The notes under the pieces: model-generated
The model's input: only the letters and a program-made list of their open reading frames with translations
Database searches by the model: none
Told to the model about the DNA's origin: nothing
Position numbers and translations under genes: made by a program
Assembly: GCA_947177695.1 (NCBI GenBank)
Contig: CAMWVO010000140.1
Location: 1 to 5,874, forward strand
Length of the DNA stretch: 5,874 nt
Direction: 5' to 3'
From: an uncultured Clostridia bacterium
GTDB lineage: Bacteria; Bacillota; Clostridia; Oscillospirales; Ruminococcaceae
Shown: piece by piece, positions 1 to 5,773 of the stretch
How positions within the stretch are numbered: position 1 is the stretch's first letter
Layout of the letters: every line of letters begins with the position of its first letter

Positions 1-49
1 CTGATTTGTAATCAGCAGGTCGGGGGTTCGAGTCCGTCCACCAGCTCCA
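1..49 (+). tRNA. tRNA-Thr(TGT), 3' part only
   Basis: The window opens inside the anticodon stem. CTGA (1-4) pairs with TCAG (12-15) around a 7-base loop whose central triplet TGT (7-9) is the threonine anticodon, reading ACA. A 5-base variable loop, the T arm (22-38, with TTCGAGT loop at 27-33), the 3' acceptor strand CACCAGC (39-45), discriminator T46 and an encoded CCA (47-49) follow. The 5' acceptor strand and D arm lie outside the window. The T stem has one G-G opposition (24 against 36), which is odd but leaves two G-C pairs at the loop end. The adjacency to tRNA-Tyr suggests a small tRNA operon. Confidence 0.93.
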
Positions 50-103
50 TTTTTATGTAGTTTTGAGGTTGGAACATTTTGTTTTCTGCCTCAAGCTTCC
101 TAT

Positions 104-187
104 GGAAGAGTTCCCGAGTGGCCAAAGGGGGCAGACTGTAAATCTGTTGCTTCGGCTTCGGTGGTTCGAATCCACCCTCTTCCACCA
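104..187 (+). tRNA. tRNA-Tyr(GTA), complete, class II
   Basis: Acceptor strand GGAAGAG (104-110) pairs perfectly with CTCTTCC (177-183), followed by discriminator A184 and encoded CCA (185-187). The anticodon arm is at 131-147 with loop CTGTAAA and anticodon GTA (138-140), the tyrosine anticodon. A long variable arm lies between the anticodon stem and the T arm, as expected for bacterial tRNA-Tyr, and the T loop TTCGAAT is at 165-171. The 54-base spacer after tRNA-Thr shows no promoter or terminator that I can support, so the two are probably co-transcribed. Confidence 0.97.
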
Positions 188-192
188 AAACC

Positions 193-222
193 ACGTCCTG
201 TTTTTGCAGGACGTAATTTTTT
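193..222 (+). terminator. Intrinsic terminator of the tRNA operon
   Basis: A perfect 8-base-pair stem ACGTCCTG (193-200) / CAGGACGT (207-214) encloses a 6-base loop. After AA it is followed by six T residues (217-222). It starts 5 bases after the CCA end of tRNA-Tyr, so it most likely ends the tRNA transcript. Confidence 0.9.
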
Positions 223-235
223 GAAAAACCTTGCT

Positions 236-273
236 GCAAGACCGGTAACAGCGGTCTGCCGCGGGGCTTTTTT
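236..273 (+). terminator. Possible second terminator before typA
   Basis: GC plus AGACCG (236-244, with A238 bulged) pairs with CGGTCT plus GC (252-259) around a 7-base loop. A GC-rich linker and then six T residues (268-273) follow. The A run at 224-228 and CC at 229-230 could pair with the T run and preceding G residues, which would close the gap and make it bidirectional. The distance between the inner stem and the T run makes this less certain than the first terminator; it may be a backup terminator or part of the typA leader. Confidence 0.42.
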
Positions 274-304
274 AAGTTAGGGGCGATTTGTCGCAATTAA
301 TATT

Positions 305-332
305 TTTTCACGGCAATGTTAAAATATATAGT
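305..332 (+). promoter_or_regulatory. Weak candidate sigma-A promoter for typA
   Basis: TTTTCA (305-310) and TATAGT (327-332, five of six matches to TATAAT) are 16 bases apart in an AT-rich stretch upstream of typA. Just downstream, GTATA-GG-TATAC (331-342) is a short palindrome that overlaps the -10 end and could be an operator or chance in AT-rich DNA. Other AT-rich boxes nearby are nearly as good, so the exact start point is uncertain. Since two terminator-like hairpins precede it, typA must have a promoter somewhere in 274-400. Confidence 0.35.
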
Positions 333-416
333 ATAGGTATACAATTTTTGTGGACATTTTACATCAAAAATTTTAAAAAACTAAACAAATAAACAGGATT
401 TGGAAAGGAAATTTTT

Positions 417-2240
417 ATGGTAAGAGAAGATTTAAGAAACATCGCTATTATCGCTCACGTTGACCACGGCAAAACCACGCTTGTGGACGAAATGCTGAAA
501 CAGGGAGGCGCGTTCAGAGAAAATCAGACCGTTGCCGAAAGAGTTATGGACTCCAACGACCTGGAACGTGAAAGAGGTATCACTATCCTTGCGAAGAATA
601 CGTCCGTAATGTACAACGGCGTTAAGATCAATATTATCGACACACCGGGTCACGCGGATTTCGGCGGCGAGGTTGAGCGCGTACTTAAAATGGTGGACGG
701 CGTTGTCCTGCTTGTGGACGCTGCCGAGGGCTGTATGCCCCAGACCCGCTTTGTTTTGCAGAAAGCGCTGGAAATGGGTCTGAAAATAATCGTTGTGGTA
801 AACAAGATAGACCGCCCCGACGCTCGTCTTGACGAGATCGGCGACGAAGTTCTGGAGCTTCTCCTTGATCTTGACGCAAGCGACGATCAGCTTGAAAGTC
901 CCGTTCTGTTCTGTTCGGGACGCGCGGGAACTGCTTCCCTCAGCCAGTACGAGGAGGGCACAGACCTTGTTCCGCTGTTCGAGACTATCCTCAACCATAT
1001 TCCCGCTCCCGAGGGAGACGAGGATTCTCCCATGCAGATGCTCGTTTCCTGCATCGACTACAACGACTATGTGGGACGCATAGGCATAGGCAGAGTGGAG
1101 CGCGGCACTATCAAGGTAAATCAGCCTGTTACGGTGGGAGACTTCCACGAAAACCGCAAGCCGTTCAACAGCAAGGTGGTCACCCTTTATCAGATCGAGG
1201 GGCTTAACAGAGTTCCCGCCGAGGAAGCCAAGGTGGGCGATATCGTGTGGATATCGGGCATTGAAAATATCACTATCGGCGACACCCTTTGCGACCAGTC
1301 AAGCTACGAGCCCATACCATTTGTAAAAATTTCCGAGCCTACGGTTGAAATGACCTTTTCGGTAAACGACAGTCCCTTTGCAGGCAGAGAGGGCAAATTC
1401 GTTACCTCCCGCCAGCTCCGCGAAAGACTTTTCAAGGAGATACTAAGGGACGTTTCCCTCCGCGTGAACGAGACCGAAAACACCGACAGCTTCCGCGTTG
1501 CGGGACGGGGCGAAATGCATCTTTCCATACTTATCGAGAATATGCGCCGCGAGGGCTACGAGCTTTCGGTTTCCACTCCGAGAGTACTCTATAAGGACAT
1601 TGACGGAACTCGCTGCGAACCCATAGAGCGGCTTGTTATAGATGTTCCCGAAGATTTTGTGGGCGCGGTAATGGAAAAGCTTGGCACACGAAAGGCGGAA
1701 TTGCAGTCCATGCACCCGTCGGGAAGCCGTATGAGACTTGAATTTCTCATACCCTCCCGCGGACTTTTCGGCTATAAGTCCGAGTTCCTTACCGACACAA
1801 AGGGTGAGGGCGTTATCAGCTCCGTTTTCGACAGCTACCAGCCCTTTAAGGGAGATATCCCCAGACGAAACACAGGCTCTCTCGTTTCCTTTGAGACGGG
1901 CGAGGCGGTCACTTACGGACTTTTCAATGCACAGGAGCGCGGCTCGCTTTTCATCGGCGCGGGAACTCCCGTTTACGAGGGAATGATCGTAGGCGCGTCC
2001 CCCAAAACAGAAGATCTTGTGGTAAACGTCTGCAAGAAAAAGCACCTTACAAATACCCGTGCAAGCGGCTCGGACGACGCTCTGAGACTTGTCCCCCCCA
2101 GACGTCTTTCGCTGGAGGACAGCCTTGAATTTATTGCCGACGACGAGCTTCTTGAAGTTACTCCCCAGAGTATCCGTATCAGGAAAAGAATTCTGGACAA
2201 CACTCTCCGCGCCAAGCAGAGGGCAAAAGATAAGGCTTGA
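417..2240 (+). CDS. typA: Ribosome-associated translational GTPase TypA/BipA
   Basis: This 607-residue protein has the usual length and full domain order of TypA/BipA, an EF-G-like GTPase that binds the ribosome and helps 50S subunit assembly and stress or cold adaptation (family knowledge). The GTPase motifs are visible: P-loop AHVDHGKT (13-20), RGITI with the switch I Thr (53-57), DTPGH (75-79), NKID (129-132) and SGRAG (167-171). A beta-barrel domain II follows (about 205-300), then EF-G domain III- and V-like parts (about 305-390 and 395-475), and the C-terminal domain unique to BipA (about 480-607). That domain carries the basic KKKHLTNTRASGSDDALRL stretch (540-558) and ends with the DELLEVTPQSIRIRKRIL signature (576-593). 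The start is set by an AAAGGA site (404-409) 7 bases upstream. No strong terminator follows, so some read-through into the next operon is possible. All key residues are present; it should be functional. Confidence 0.98.
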   Translation: MVREDLRNIAIIAHVDHGKTTLVDEMLKQGGAFRENQTVAERVMDSNDLERERGITILAKNTSVMYNGVKINIIDTPGHADFGGEVERVLKMVDGVVLLVDAAEGCMPQTRFVLQKALEMGLKIIVVVNKIDRPDARLDEIGDEVLELLLDLDASDDQLESPVLFCSGRAGTASLSQYEEGTDLVPLFETILNHIPAPEGDEDSPMQMLVSCIDYNDYVGRIGIGRVERGTIKVNQPVTVGDFHENRKPFNSKVVTLYQIEGLNRVPAEEAKVGDIVWISGIENITIGDTLCDQSSYEPIPFVKISEPTVEMTFSVNDSPFAGREGKFVTSRQLRERLFKEILRDVSLRVNETENTDSFRVAGRGEMHLSILIENMRREGYELSVSTPRVLYKDIDGTRCEPIERLVIDVPEDFVGAVMEKLGTRKAELQSMHPSGSRMRLEFLIPSRGLFGYKSEFLTDTKGEGVISSVFDSYQPFKGDIPRRNTGSLVSFETGEAVTYGLFNAQERGSLFIGAGTPVYEGMIVGASPKTEDLVVNVCKKKHLTNTRASGSDDALRLVPPRRLSLEDSLEFIADDELLEVTPQSIRIRKRILDNTLRAKQRAKDKA

Positions 2241-2276
2241 TTGATTTAGTCCGGCGTTTTATATAGTCAACAACAT

Positions 2277-2305
2277 TTGATAATGTTTTAATTTCATGGT
2301 AAAAT
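2277..2305 (+). promoter_or_regulatory. Extended -10 promoter for the TraX-Nudix-YqeG operon
   Basis: TTGATA (2277-2282) and TAAAAT (2300-2305) each match the sigma-A consensus at five of six positions and are separated by exactly 17 bases. TG at 2297-2298 sits one base before the -10 box, the extended -10 arrangement. Transcription would start near 2312, giving an AT-rich leader of about 54 bases. A weak AT hairpin, AACATT/AATGTT (2272-2277 / 2282-2287), overlaps the -35 box; with only a short T tail it is a poor terminator for typA. It is the best promoter in the window and lies immediately upstream of a tightly spaced gene set. Confidence 0.72.
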
Positions 2306-2365
2306 ATTTGTAATTGTTATCATTTATAATAATATATGAAATATAATATATAAAGGAGATCAATT

Positions 2366-3133
2366 ATGAGTAAAATTACCGAATCAAAAATTTGGCACAT
2401 TATTACAACGCCGGACGAAATACCTACAGACCAGCCTCGTCTCAAAACAAATCTTGACACAAATCTTTTGAAGCTCATTGCAATTATTTCCATGCTCATT
2501 GACCACGTTGGCACCGCGTTTTTCCCCGATATGCCTGTATTCCGCTGGGCGGGACGGCTTGCTTTCCCCATTTTTGCATACTGCCTCACTGTGGGACTGC
2601 TCTATACGAGCAGCATAAAAAAATATCTCACCCGTCTGGGAATTTTCGCTTTGGTAAGCCAGCCGCTCTACATCATGGCGTTCCACCCCCAAGACTGGCG
2701 CGAGGAATGGATGAACATGAACATCTACTTCACGCTGTTTGTAAGCCTTATCGCCATGGCGGGCGTTAAGGGGCGGAAGTGGTGGCTGTTTATCCCCGCG
2801 CTTTTACTGCTGTCCGTTTTTAATTTTGACTATGGGATGACGGGCGTTATTCTTATGCTTATCTTTTACATATGCAGAAACCGTCCCGCGATCGGCGCGG
2901 TGCTGTTCTGTCTGTACTACATTCCCGCGCTTTGGAACGGATATCCCGAAGACCCGAAAAGCCTTATGCTCAGCGGTCTGTGCATTGACTGGACGGTATT
3001 TTCCCTGCTTTCCGCGCCGCTTATTTTCCTGCGTACAAACAGCAAGATCAAGGTCAACAAATACTTTTTCTATGCTTTTTATCCCGCGCATCTGGCGGCG
3101 ATATGGATCGTACGCATGATCTTAAATGTTTAG
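2366..3133 (+). CDS. TraX-family integral membrane protein (putative acyltransferase)
   Basis: A 255-residue polytopic membrane protein of the TraX family, named after the F-plasmid protein that N-acetylates pilin. Chromosomal homologues in Firmicutes have no settled role; acyl transfer to a peptide or envelope component is an inference from the family. Family hallmarks are visible: LLKLIAIISMLIDHVG in the first membrane segment (34-49, with an Asp-His pair inside it), RLAFPIFAYCL (64-74), and the C-terminal YFFYAFYPAHL (233-243). About eight hydrophobic segments can be traced at 34-53, 64-80, 88-106, 119-133, 139-153, 157-170, 176-190 and 204-222, with a last one at 233-253. A hydrophilic N-terminus of about 33 residues precedes the first; no cleavable signal peptide is seen. 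The start has an AAAGGAG site (2352-2358) 7 bases upstream. It is first in the operon, and no conjugation gene is nearby. Confidence 0.9.
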   Translation: MSKITESKIWHIITTPDEIPTDQPRLKTNLDTNLLKLIAIISMLIDHVGTAFFPDMPVFRWAGRLAFPIFAYCLTVGLLYTSSIKKYLTRLGIFALVSQPLYIMAFHPQDWREEWMNMNIYFTLFVSLIAMAGVKGRKWWLFIPALLLLSVFNFDYGMTGVILMLIFYICRNRPAIGAVLFCLYYIPALWNGYPEDPKSLMLSGLCIDWTVFSLLSAPLIFLRTNSKIKVNKYFFYAFYPAHLAAIWIVRMILNV

Positions 3134-3199
3134 TTTTTTCTGTGCGGACAGTTCGTACCGCAAAACAATTACAGTGCGCGTAACTGTCCGAAGAAAAAA
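3134..3199 (+). promoter_or_regulatory. Long inverted repeat filling the TraX-Nudix gap
   Basis: Directly after the TAG stop of the TraX gene, TTTTTTC (3134-3140) is complementary to GAAAAAA (3193-3199), and CGGACAGTT (3145-3153) is perfectly complementary to AACTGTCCG (3182-3190). Together they give a 16-pair, two-part stem with a small internal loop (TGTG against AA) and a 28-base apical loop. The right arm runs into the Nudix ribosome binding site (3197-3203). There is no T run after the stem on either strand, so it is not a standard terminator. It could control translation of the Nudix gene, stabilise or process the transcript, or be the remnant of a tiny inverted-repeat element. The pairing is seen directly; the role is inference. 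Confidence 0.6.
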
Positions 3200-3203
3200 G
3201 GAG
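3197..3203 (+). promoter_or_regulatory. Ribosome binding site that fixes the Nudix start
   Basis: AAAGGAG lies 6 bases before the ATG at 3210. The alternative in-frame ATG at 3126 overlaps the TraX stop and lacks a comparable site, so 3210 is chosen. The first A residues of this site belong to the right arm of the upstream inverted repeat, so hairpin formation would partly bury it. Confidence 0.85.
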
Positions 3204-3209
3204 AATAAT

Positions 3210-3641
3210 ATGGAAGTAAAATTTTACGACAAGGTAAATGACGATCTGTTAAAATTTGCGGTAATAATTTCAAGCCATAACGGCAAACTGGTGTTCTGCA
3301 AGCACAGACAGCGCGATACGCTTGAAATCCCCGGCGGTCACAGAGAGGTCGGCGAAACGATCGGCGAGACCGCACGGCGTGAGCTTTATGAAGAAACAGG
3401 CGCGGTGGATTTTAAGCTCGAACCGATATGCGTATATTCCGTAACCGCCGAGGACAATTTTGACGGACAGGAAACCTTCGGTATGCTGTTTTCTGCGGAT
3501 ATTTTTTCCTTTGAAAACGAACTGCACAGCGAAATAGAAAGCATATGCCTGCTTGACGGTCTGCCCGAAAAATGGACGTATCCTTTGATACAGCCAAAGC
3601 TTATTGAGGAAGCCGTGAGACGCGGCGCTGTTACTTATTAA
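3210..3641 (+). CDS. Nudix hydrolase, YtkD-like
   Basis: A 143-residue single-domain Nudix protein, a metal-dependent hydrolase of nucleoside diphosphates linked to another group. The Nudix box is complete at residues 43-65: G43-x5-E49-x7-R57-E58-L-Y-E61-E62-x-G64-A65, with the Glu residues that bind the catalytic metal. Only the last, usually bulky, hydrophobic position is a small Ala. The preceding LVFCKHRQRDTLEIPGG (27-43) is the usual substrate-side strand and loop. Overall it resembles the YtkD/MutT-like proteins of Firmicutes, some of which hydrolyse oxidised nucleotides such as 8-oxo-dGTP; the real substrate cannot be read from sequence. The length is normal for a bare Nudix domain. 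An in-frame ATG 84 bases upstream would add a basic tail with no family match and is rejected. The gap to the next gene is 22 bases. Confidence 0.93.
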   Translation: MEVKFYDKVNDDLLKFAVIISSHNGKLVFCKHRQRDTLEIPGGHREVGETIGETARRELYEETGAVDFKLEPICVYSVTAEDNFDGQETFGMLFSADIFSFENELHSEIESICLLDGLPEKWTYPLIQPKLIEEAVRRGAVTY

Positions 3642-3663
3642 ATTTATCCGAAAGGAAATTTTT

Positions 3664-4170
3664 ATGGCAATTTTCAGACCGACATACGCTCTGCGCTCCA
3701 TAACGGAGATAACCCCTGCCGCGCTGAAAAAGCGTGGGATAAAGGCTCTTATTCTTGACGTGGACAACACTCTCACCACCCACAACAATCCTACCCCCGC
3801 GGAGGGTATAGCCGAGTGGGTGGAGGGCATGAAGTCCGTGGGGATAAAACTTCTTATCGTAAGCAACAACAAAGCCGAGCGCGTAACCCCCTTTGCGGAA
3901 ATACTGGGACTGCACTTTGTCCCCAACGGAGCAAAGCCGCTTCCGAAAGGTTTTAAACAGGCGATAGCGGAGCTTCGTGCCGAGGGCATACCCAAAAACC
4001 GCATAGCCGCTGTGGGCGACCAGATATTCACGGACATTTTAGGCGCAAATCTTGCGGGGATACGTTCTGTTTTTGTGTACCCAATTGAGTTTGAAACAAG
4101 TCTGCCGTTCAGGTTTAAGCGCGCTGTGGAAAAGCCGCTTTTGCCTAAGCGGTTCAACAGGTTTGACTGA
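3664..4170 (+). CDS. yqeG: YqeG-family HAD (IIIA) phosphatase
   Basis: A 168-residue HAD-superfamily phosphatase of the YqeG type. HAD motifs in order: LDVDNTLT (31-38) with nucleophile D32 and acid/base D34; VSNN (66-69) with S67; K91 in AKP as motif III; and GDQIFTD (118-124) with metal-binding D119 and D124. There is no cap insertion, as expected for subclass III. The N-terminal FRPTYALRSITEITPAALKKRGIK and the basic C-terminal FRFKRAVEKPLLPKRF (149-164) are typical of YqeG. Eukaryotic relatives (GEP4 and the plant PGPP1) dephosphorylate phosphatidylglycerophosphate, so a role in phosphatidylglycerol synthesis at the membrane is plausible but unproven here. The start follows AAAGGA (3651-3656) by 7 bases. 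Its usual Bacillus neighbours yqeH, aroE, yhbY and nadD are absent. The stop overlaps the ribosome binding region of the next gene, indicating co-translation. Confidence 0.94.
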   Translation: MAIFRPTYALRSITEITPAALKKRGIKALILDVDNTLTTHNNPTPAEGIAEWVEGMKSVGIKLLIVSNNKAERVTPFAEILGLHFVPNGAKPLPKGFKQAIAELRAEGIPKNRIAAVGDQIFTDILGANLAGIRSVFVYPIEFETSLPFRFKRAVEKPLLPKRFNRFD

Positions 4171-4181
4171 GGAGAGCAAAA

Positions 4182-4820
4182 ATGGACGCAAAACAATTAT
4201 TCGGCTATAAAATGGACGAAGAGGAACAGGCGGAGTGGATTTCACTGAAAAAACAGATTTACGAGGACTGCGAAAAAGCGGACATTTCCGAAAGCTTTAT
4301 GCGGTCACACGTTGATACAATGGTTTCGGAAAAATCATTTGAACATAGTGCGGGATACTGCCGTTATGTTGGATTTTATTACGTTTATTCGGAAAGAGGC
4401 AATGCCGAAAAGCTGTACTCGGGAGATGAGGCGGGTATGCGATTTTTTCTTCTGAAAGATATTTTCAGAAGCTACGGTATGCGGCGCGAGTGTGAAAACA
4501 GGGAAAAGCTTTCGGAGGAATGGAAGTCCTATCTAAAAGATATGTTTACACTTAAACCGCCGCTTGTAAAACGCACAAGAGCCGTATCAAAAACTGTTAA
4601 GAATAAAAATTACATTTACGGAGTAAAGTACGATTCCCGCAAATTCTGGTTTGAGTACACGATAAATTCAATTGACAAAATACTCGGCTCGGAATATTCG
4701 TCGCAGGTAATTGAAGAATACACCAAATTTATGAACCGCTGGTTTGACGATGAGCACTGGGCTTTCGACAAGGCAAGCGGGAAATTCATTGAGATGTCAG
4801 AATCGGAGGAAAAGGAATGA
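4182..4820 (+). CDS. Hypothetical protein, 212 residues, unrecognised
   Basis: I do not recognise this protein. It is predicted soluble: no signal peptide and no membrane segment. It has an acidic N-terminus (residues 12-34), many aromatic residues (for example GFYYVYSERGN at 64-74, KFWFEY at 154-159 and NRWFDDEHWAF at 185-195), a basic patch (about 129-149) and an acidic tail (207-212). No catalytic motif stands out. It is a genuine gene by context: GGAG (4171-4174) directly after the yqeG stop sits 7 bases before its ATG, and its TGA overlaps the next ATG as ATGA. A hand count over 4261-4740 gives about 41% GC, against about 55% over 5101-5340 in the next gene, so its composition differs from its neighbour, hinting at separate origin or relaxed constraint. 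It could be an accessory, lineage-specific protein, possibly a partner of the endonuclease-like protein; that is speculation. Confidence 0.85.
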   Translation: MDAKQLFGYKMDEEEQAEWISLKKQIYEDCEKADISESFMRSHVDTMVSEKSFEHSAGYCRYVGFYYVYSERGNAEKLYSGDEAGMRFFLLKDIFRSYGMRRECENREKLSEEWKSYLKDMFTLKPPLVKRTRAVSKTVKNKNYIYGVKYDSRKFWFEYTINSIDKILGSEYSSQVIEEYTKFMNRWFDDEHWAFDKASGKFIEMSESEEKE

Positions 4821-5677
4821 GCGCAAAATTCGGTCCCGCAGGAACTGCGGAAAGCTTTAAGACTATGGGTTACAAAAAATCCGTTCAGCTTGGAGAATAT
4901 CTTGAAAAATTCGGTCTCGACCACTTTGAGTACCAGTGCGGTCAGGGCGTCCGCGTAAGCGAAGCGACCGCTGCGGAGATAGGAAATGCCCTTGCGGAAA
5001 AAAACATAACAGTTTCTGTCCACGCGCCGTACTTCATTTCCCTGTCAAGCGTGGAGGAGGAAAAGCGGGACAATTCCATAAACTATATTTTGCAGTCCGC
5101 GCAGGCGGTAAAGGCTATGGGCGGCGACAGGATAGTCATTCACAGCGGCTCCTGCTCCAAAATGACCCGCGAAGAAGCTCTGGAGCTTGCAAAGGCTACC
5201 ATGAAAAAAGCGCGGGAGGCTCTTATCGCAAACGGTCTGGAGAACATCCGCTGCTGTCCCGAAACAATGGGCAAGATAAACCAGCTTGGCGACCTTAACG
5301 AGGTCATGGAGATATGCCGCGTTGACGACAGCTTTATCCCCTGCATTGATTTCGGACACCTTAACGCCCGCACATTCGGGGCGATAAAGGGCAAAGCCGA
5401 ATTTGCGGAGATACTCGATACTATCGAAAACAAACTCGGAAGAGAGCGTGCGGAAATTTTCCATTCCCACTTTTCCAAAATAGAATACACGGACAAAGGC
5501 GGAGAAAAGCGTCACCTTACCTTTGAGAATAACGGCGGGTTCGGTCCCGATTTCGAGCCGCTTATGGAGCTTGTCTGGGAGCGGGGACTTTCCCCCACGT
5601 TCATATGCGAAAGCGCAGGAACTCAGACCGAGGACGCCCAAACCATGAAGCTTTACTATGAAAATTTAAAGGGCTGA
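4817..5677 (+). CDS. Endonuclease IV-like TIM-barrel protein (AP endonuclease family 2)
   Basis: A 286-residue protein matching the length and zinc-ligand order of endonuclease IV (Nfo), which nicks DNA 5' of abasic sites using three zinc ions. By alignment to the E. coli enzyme by eye, the ligand positions are H69 (VHAPY), H109 (VIHSGS), E149 (CPET), D178 and H181 (CIDFGH), H216 (FHSHFS), H233 and E265 (ICESAG). The exception is the Asp of the E. coli D229-R-H231 motif, which here is Lys231 (KRH, 231-233). An extra His (H218) follows H216. HSHFSKIEYT with a later RHLTFE marks a clostridial Nfo-like subgroup as I remember it, so repair activity is plausible but not certain; a sugar- or phosphate-processing TIM barrel is the alternative. 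The start is supported by GGAGGA (4805-4810) 6 bases upstream and the 4-base overlap with the preceding gene, implying translational coupling. It is the last gene of the operon. Confidence 0.85.
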   Translation: MSAKFGPAGTAESFKTMGYKKSVQLGEYLEKFGLDHFEYQCGQGVRVSEATAAEIGNALAEKNITVSVHAPYFISLSSVEEEKRDNSINYILQSAQAVKAMGGDRIVIHSGSCSKMTREEALELAKATMKKAREALIANGLENIRCCPETMGKINQLGDLNEVMEICRVDDSFIPCIDFGHLNARTFGAIKGKAEFAEILDTIENKLGRERAEIFHSHFSKIEYTDKGGEKRHLTFENNGGFGPDFEPLMELVWERGLSPTFICESAGTQTEDAQTMKLYYENLKG

Positions 5678-5682
5678 GTATT

Positions 5683-5715
5683 AGACGAATAGCGATACAG
5701 AAGTATTTTTCGTCT
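5683..5715 (+). other. Hairpin just after the operon's last gene
   Basis: AGACGAA (5683-5689) pairs perfectly with TTCGTCT (5709-5715). Inside the loop, ATAC (5695-5698) and GTAT (5703-5706) form a nested small hairpin with an AGAA loop. It begins 6 bases after the stop codon. No T run follows, so it is not a clear terminator; it may protect the 3' end of the mRNA or be the first stem of a structured RNA. Confidence 0.5.
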
Positions 5716-5724
5716 CGGCAGAGA

Positions 5725-5773
5725 TTTATCCCTACTATCAAAGTATGGCGGCAAGGATAAAGGCTCAGCCTTT
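5725..5773 (+). other. Two mutually exclusive hairpins sharing AAA 5759-5761
   Basis: TTTATCC (5725-5731) pairs perfectly with GGATAAA (5755-5761), enclosing a small TACT/AGTA stem (5733-5736 / 5742-5745). AAAGGC (5759-5764) pairs perfectly with GCCTTT (5768-5773) around a TCA loop. Both use bases 5759-5761, so the full stems cannot form together, the geometry of an attenuator-type switch. The second hairpin is followed only by CGTGTGTTTCTT, which is a weak termination tail. Pairings are seen; switching is inference. Confidence 0.45.

Noticed and set aside
12..296. Minus-strand open frame of 94 residues across the tRNA genes
   Set aside because: It is the antisense of tRNA-Tyr and tRNA-Thr: the GGFEPPKPKQ... 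and GLEPPTC strings are the well-known spurious peptides from reading tRNA genes backwards. The tRNA structures fully explain the sequence.
432..1148. Minus-strand open frame of 238 residues inside typA
   Set aside because: It lies wholly antisense to the GTPase domain, shows no recognisable motif, and no gene context supports it; it is a shadow of typA codon use.
2093..2099. Run of seven C residues in typA as a frameshift site
   Set aside because: The reading frame and the conserved BipA C-terminal domain continue unbroken through it (codons for Val-Pro-Pro-Arg), so there is no sign of frameshifting or error.
2272..2289. AT-only hairpin after typA as its terminator
   Set aside because: Six weak base pairs with a T tail largely inside the stem are unlikely to terminate well, and it overlaps the -35 box of the next promoter.
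3126..3209. Upstream in-frame ATG that would extend the Nudix protein by 28 residues
   Set aside because: It overlaps the TraX stop, lacks a good ribosome binding site, would translate the inverted repeat, and adds residues outside the Nudix domain. The ATG at 3210 has AAAGGAG at proper distance.
3270..4196. Minus-strand open frame of 308 residues across the Nudix and yqeG genes
   Set aside because: It is antisense to two well-supported genes with intact catalytic motifs and covers their intergenic gap; no domain is recognisable.
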